A stretch of DNA of 64,000 nt from Pardosa pseudoannulata (lineage: Eukaryota; Arthropoda; Arachnida; Araneae; Lycosidae), in the NCBI GenBank assembly GCA_032207245.1, contig CM063510.1, positions 45,138,239 to 45,202,238 on the forward strand, given 5' to 3'. The position numbers and the translations under genes are program-made. Numbering within the stretch: the stretch's first letter is position 1; every line of letters starts with the position of its first letter. Under the pieces are notes generated by a model that ran no database searches, was not told where the DNA came from, and worked only from the letters and a program-made list of their open reading frames with translations. Positions 61,660 to 64,000 of this stretch are shown piece by piece.

Positions 61660-64000
61660 CATCTCAATATTTGCATGTCATTAAACTGTCATAAAGATAT
61701 TAATTTTAATTATTGCTGTTAAGATTTGTCTTTTGATTTATTTTATGCAAATTGTTGTTAACTCTAGAATGCTATCCTTACATCTCAGAGATATGTCTCT
61801 TTCCATTCTCTGCTTCTTCTAGTTCTATTCAAAGTTTCTTCACCATGAATTATGTCATCTTTCAGCTACCTACAAGTCTGGGCAGTAGGAAATTGCTACA
61901 CTTTACAATAGTTGTATAAGCTTTTATTTTACTACTTTATACATTTTCATGACATTTTTATAGTTAGACTCATAAGTAATATCACATTTATCTGATGCAT
62001 TGTTGGTAATCATTGTAATCCCAGACATATTAAAGAATGTTTACATAGTGAACCCCTGTTACAATTTTTATTTTCTCTTTGCATTTTAAAGACTTATGAA
62101 TGATATTTCCAGGTTTGCATGATTTTGACACTTCAAGATACAGATGGTAGCAATAAATTATTTCTTCTTTATTAAAATATGTGTGTTTAAATTTGCTTTG
62201 TATGGAAAAGTCAAGCATTCAATCTTTTATACTTATGACCCAAAATAAAAATTCCTGCTTAAATAACACATAAATTGTTTAGTTATTTATTTATTATGCC
62301 ATTTTAGTTAAATATGATTAAAATTTTTAAAAAGTATTATTTTTGTGTACGTAAGAAGTTTGTTTTGTAATTTATGCCCTCCTCCCAAATCTCTTCCAGG
62401 GGATGTAAAAAAAAAGTTTTCGTATATTTTACATTTATAAGGTTCATAGGTAACATTTATTAACTTCATTAAATCCAAAAGAATTTTCAATTAGTTAAAA
62501 TAGTTGCATTTGACAGACATAACAGCATTCAACAAGAACAAGATAGTATTCTATGGTTAAATGACATAGTAATTAATGTTATCATAAAAATAGTTTACTG
62601 TAATTTTTCCTTTACAAATTGAAATATGGTAAATTCTTCAACTTACTTTTTGCCAAAGGCATTCAAGTTCTGGTTACCTGTCAAAAAAATTTAATGTATT
62701 TTATTTTACTCTCAATTTTTAATTGTATGCTACTTATAAGAAATTATGATGAAAGCTTTTTAAAAATTGTTCAAAATTATTTTAAATGTATACTTCGTAT
62801 TTAAGTATTACATATTTTTTAGTATAATTTAAATAGATTTATATAATTTAAATACCTTAAATAATTTATATTTATATTATATAATTTAAGTAATTATATT
62901 AAAATTAATATAATTTAATAGATAAAAGAAAAAATTAAATGGTGATACCTTTTGTGTAGTATTAATATTAAAAAAAAAAAAACATGTTTTGGCTGGACAT
63001 GTTTAGATATTGGTCAGTGAGATTTAAAATAAGGTTATTTAAGCCCAAAAGATATAAGATAATATTATGTAAGATCTAGTAGCACAGAAAAAATCTTTAC
63101 TTAGGCTCATATTTAGCTTTTCAAGGTGCTGGAATTCAAACATTGGTATTACCTGTATGTTGATAATATTGGTCATTACAACTTCTAACCAGAAATTTAC
63201 AAATGTAGATATCTAGTATTGTAGCTATTCTAATTAGGAGCTTGTAGACAAAATAAACTTATGACGCAAATGAGATTATAAGCAGTTTTTGACAATTCTT
63301 CCAAATAATTGCTATATTTCTTAAAGAGATTGAAAGTTCTGCTGTTATATATATTTTTTATTTTCAGTCTGTAGTCTAATGTACTCTTCTGATGTGCAGA
63401 GTACATAATTTGAGATTATGTAACTTGAGTGTAGTAGGCATTAAAGTTTCAATATTTAAATTCATGACATATGTACAAAAAATCATAAATTTTATATATT
63501 TAATAACTGTAAAATAATTATATAAATAATAGCCTTTTAATATTTCAGGAATTTTCTGGATATTTCAATACTTTATACTGTATTGTTTCTTTTATTTCTA
63601 CTTAAAGTATACAGAAGATTAGAAGATACTCTTCTCTTTCTTCTTGTTTGAAAGCAAAAATAACAAAACTCACTGTATTTTATATAAGCTGTTTACTTAA
63701 GAAATTGATGTTTAAAGGAGGAAAATCAGAAAGAAATACTGAAACAATTTACTCTAGTATAAAAGTAGTTAAATTTCGTAGGAGCATTATAAAATTTTAG
63801 AATGGCACCAAGCTTCTAGTGTACAATCACCAACAGTAATGGTACTTAACATAGACCATTTTGCTTTCTTTTATGCTCTAAAAAATTTGCTCTTTAAAAT
63901 GTATATTAATATTTCATAGACAGTAGTACAATTCTAAAATATTTATTCTTTAAAATTGTAGAATTAATGCCTAGAGTAAACCAAAAATAAGGATACTAAT

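Larger units (their letters stand above)
60719..64000 (+). other. Downstream flank, mostly nothing recognised
   Basis: AT-rich DNA without supported genes. A possible TE fragment lies at about 61336-61622, and a (TA)n run at 61622-61656 follows it. The open frames of 60-100 codons here lack domains and look random. Confidence 0.6.

Noticed and set aside
61420..61722. A 100-codon gene
   Set aside because: It starts in a transposon-like fragment and ends in a TA microsatellite; no domain.

Overview
This window is nuclear DNA from an AT-rich animal, most likely an arthropod and plausibly a chelicerate such as a spider. The organism call is an inference. It rests on spliced genes with GT-AG introns of kilobase size, many (TA)n microsatellites, a mellifera-type mariner, tRNA-derived SINEs and TA-, TTAA- and hAT-type DNA transposons. 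I found no bacterial, viral or organellar genes and no CRISPR array.

Four host genes are supported. (1) Bases 1-6328 (+) hold the last four exons of a receptor tyrosine kinase: the end of the kinase domain plus a long cytoplasmic tail, probably ROS1/Sevenless class. (2) Bases 25026-42745 (+) hold a complete five-exon, 562-residue sulfatase of the steryl-sulfatase/ARSD-H group, with every expected catalytic residue and the two-helix membrane hairpin. (3) Bases 59371-45372 (-) hold a nine-exon gene for a SAM-domain protein homologous to vertebrate C19orf47, about 355 residues. (4) Bases 59928-60644 (+) hold an intronless PGAP2 gene (GPI-anchor remodelling), head to head with gene 3 across a 556-bp presumed shared promoter. 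Genes 2 and 3 converge across 42746-45371. The four genes do not form a pathway.

Bases 6800-25000 are intergenic and dense in repeats: minisatellites, solo-LTR candidates, two TTAA/hAT-like nonautonomous families, a 1.27-kb mariner with matching inverted repeats and a damaged DD34D transposase, a foldback element, and SINE copies. The sulfatase introns hold a nested stack in which a SINE sits in a TTAA MITE and a hAT element sits beside it, all in a diverged tandem repeat. They also hold a roughly 260-bp tandem array of tRNA-like units. The introns of gene 3 hold a hAT element, a 226-bp almost pure G tract, a pogo-like MITE, and an unexplained 169-codon open frame on the gene's own strand.

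I see no clear novel molecular system. The best leads are the unexplained 169-codon frame, the tRNA-like tandem array, the nested repeat stack, the repeated R-L-G motifs of the C19orf47 homologue with its stop codon inside a splice-donor-like site, and the poly-G tract.
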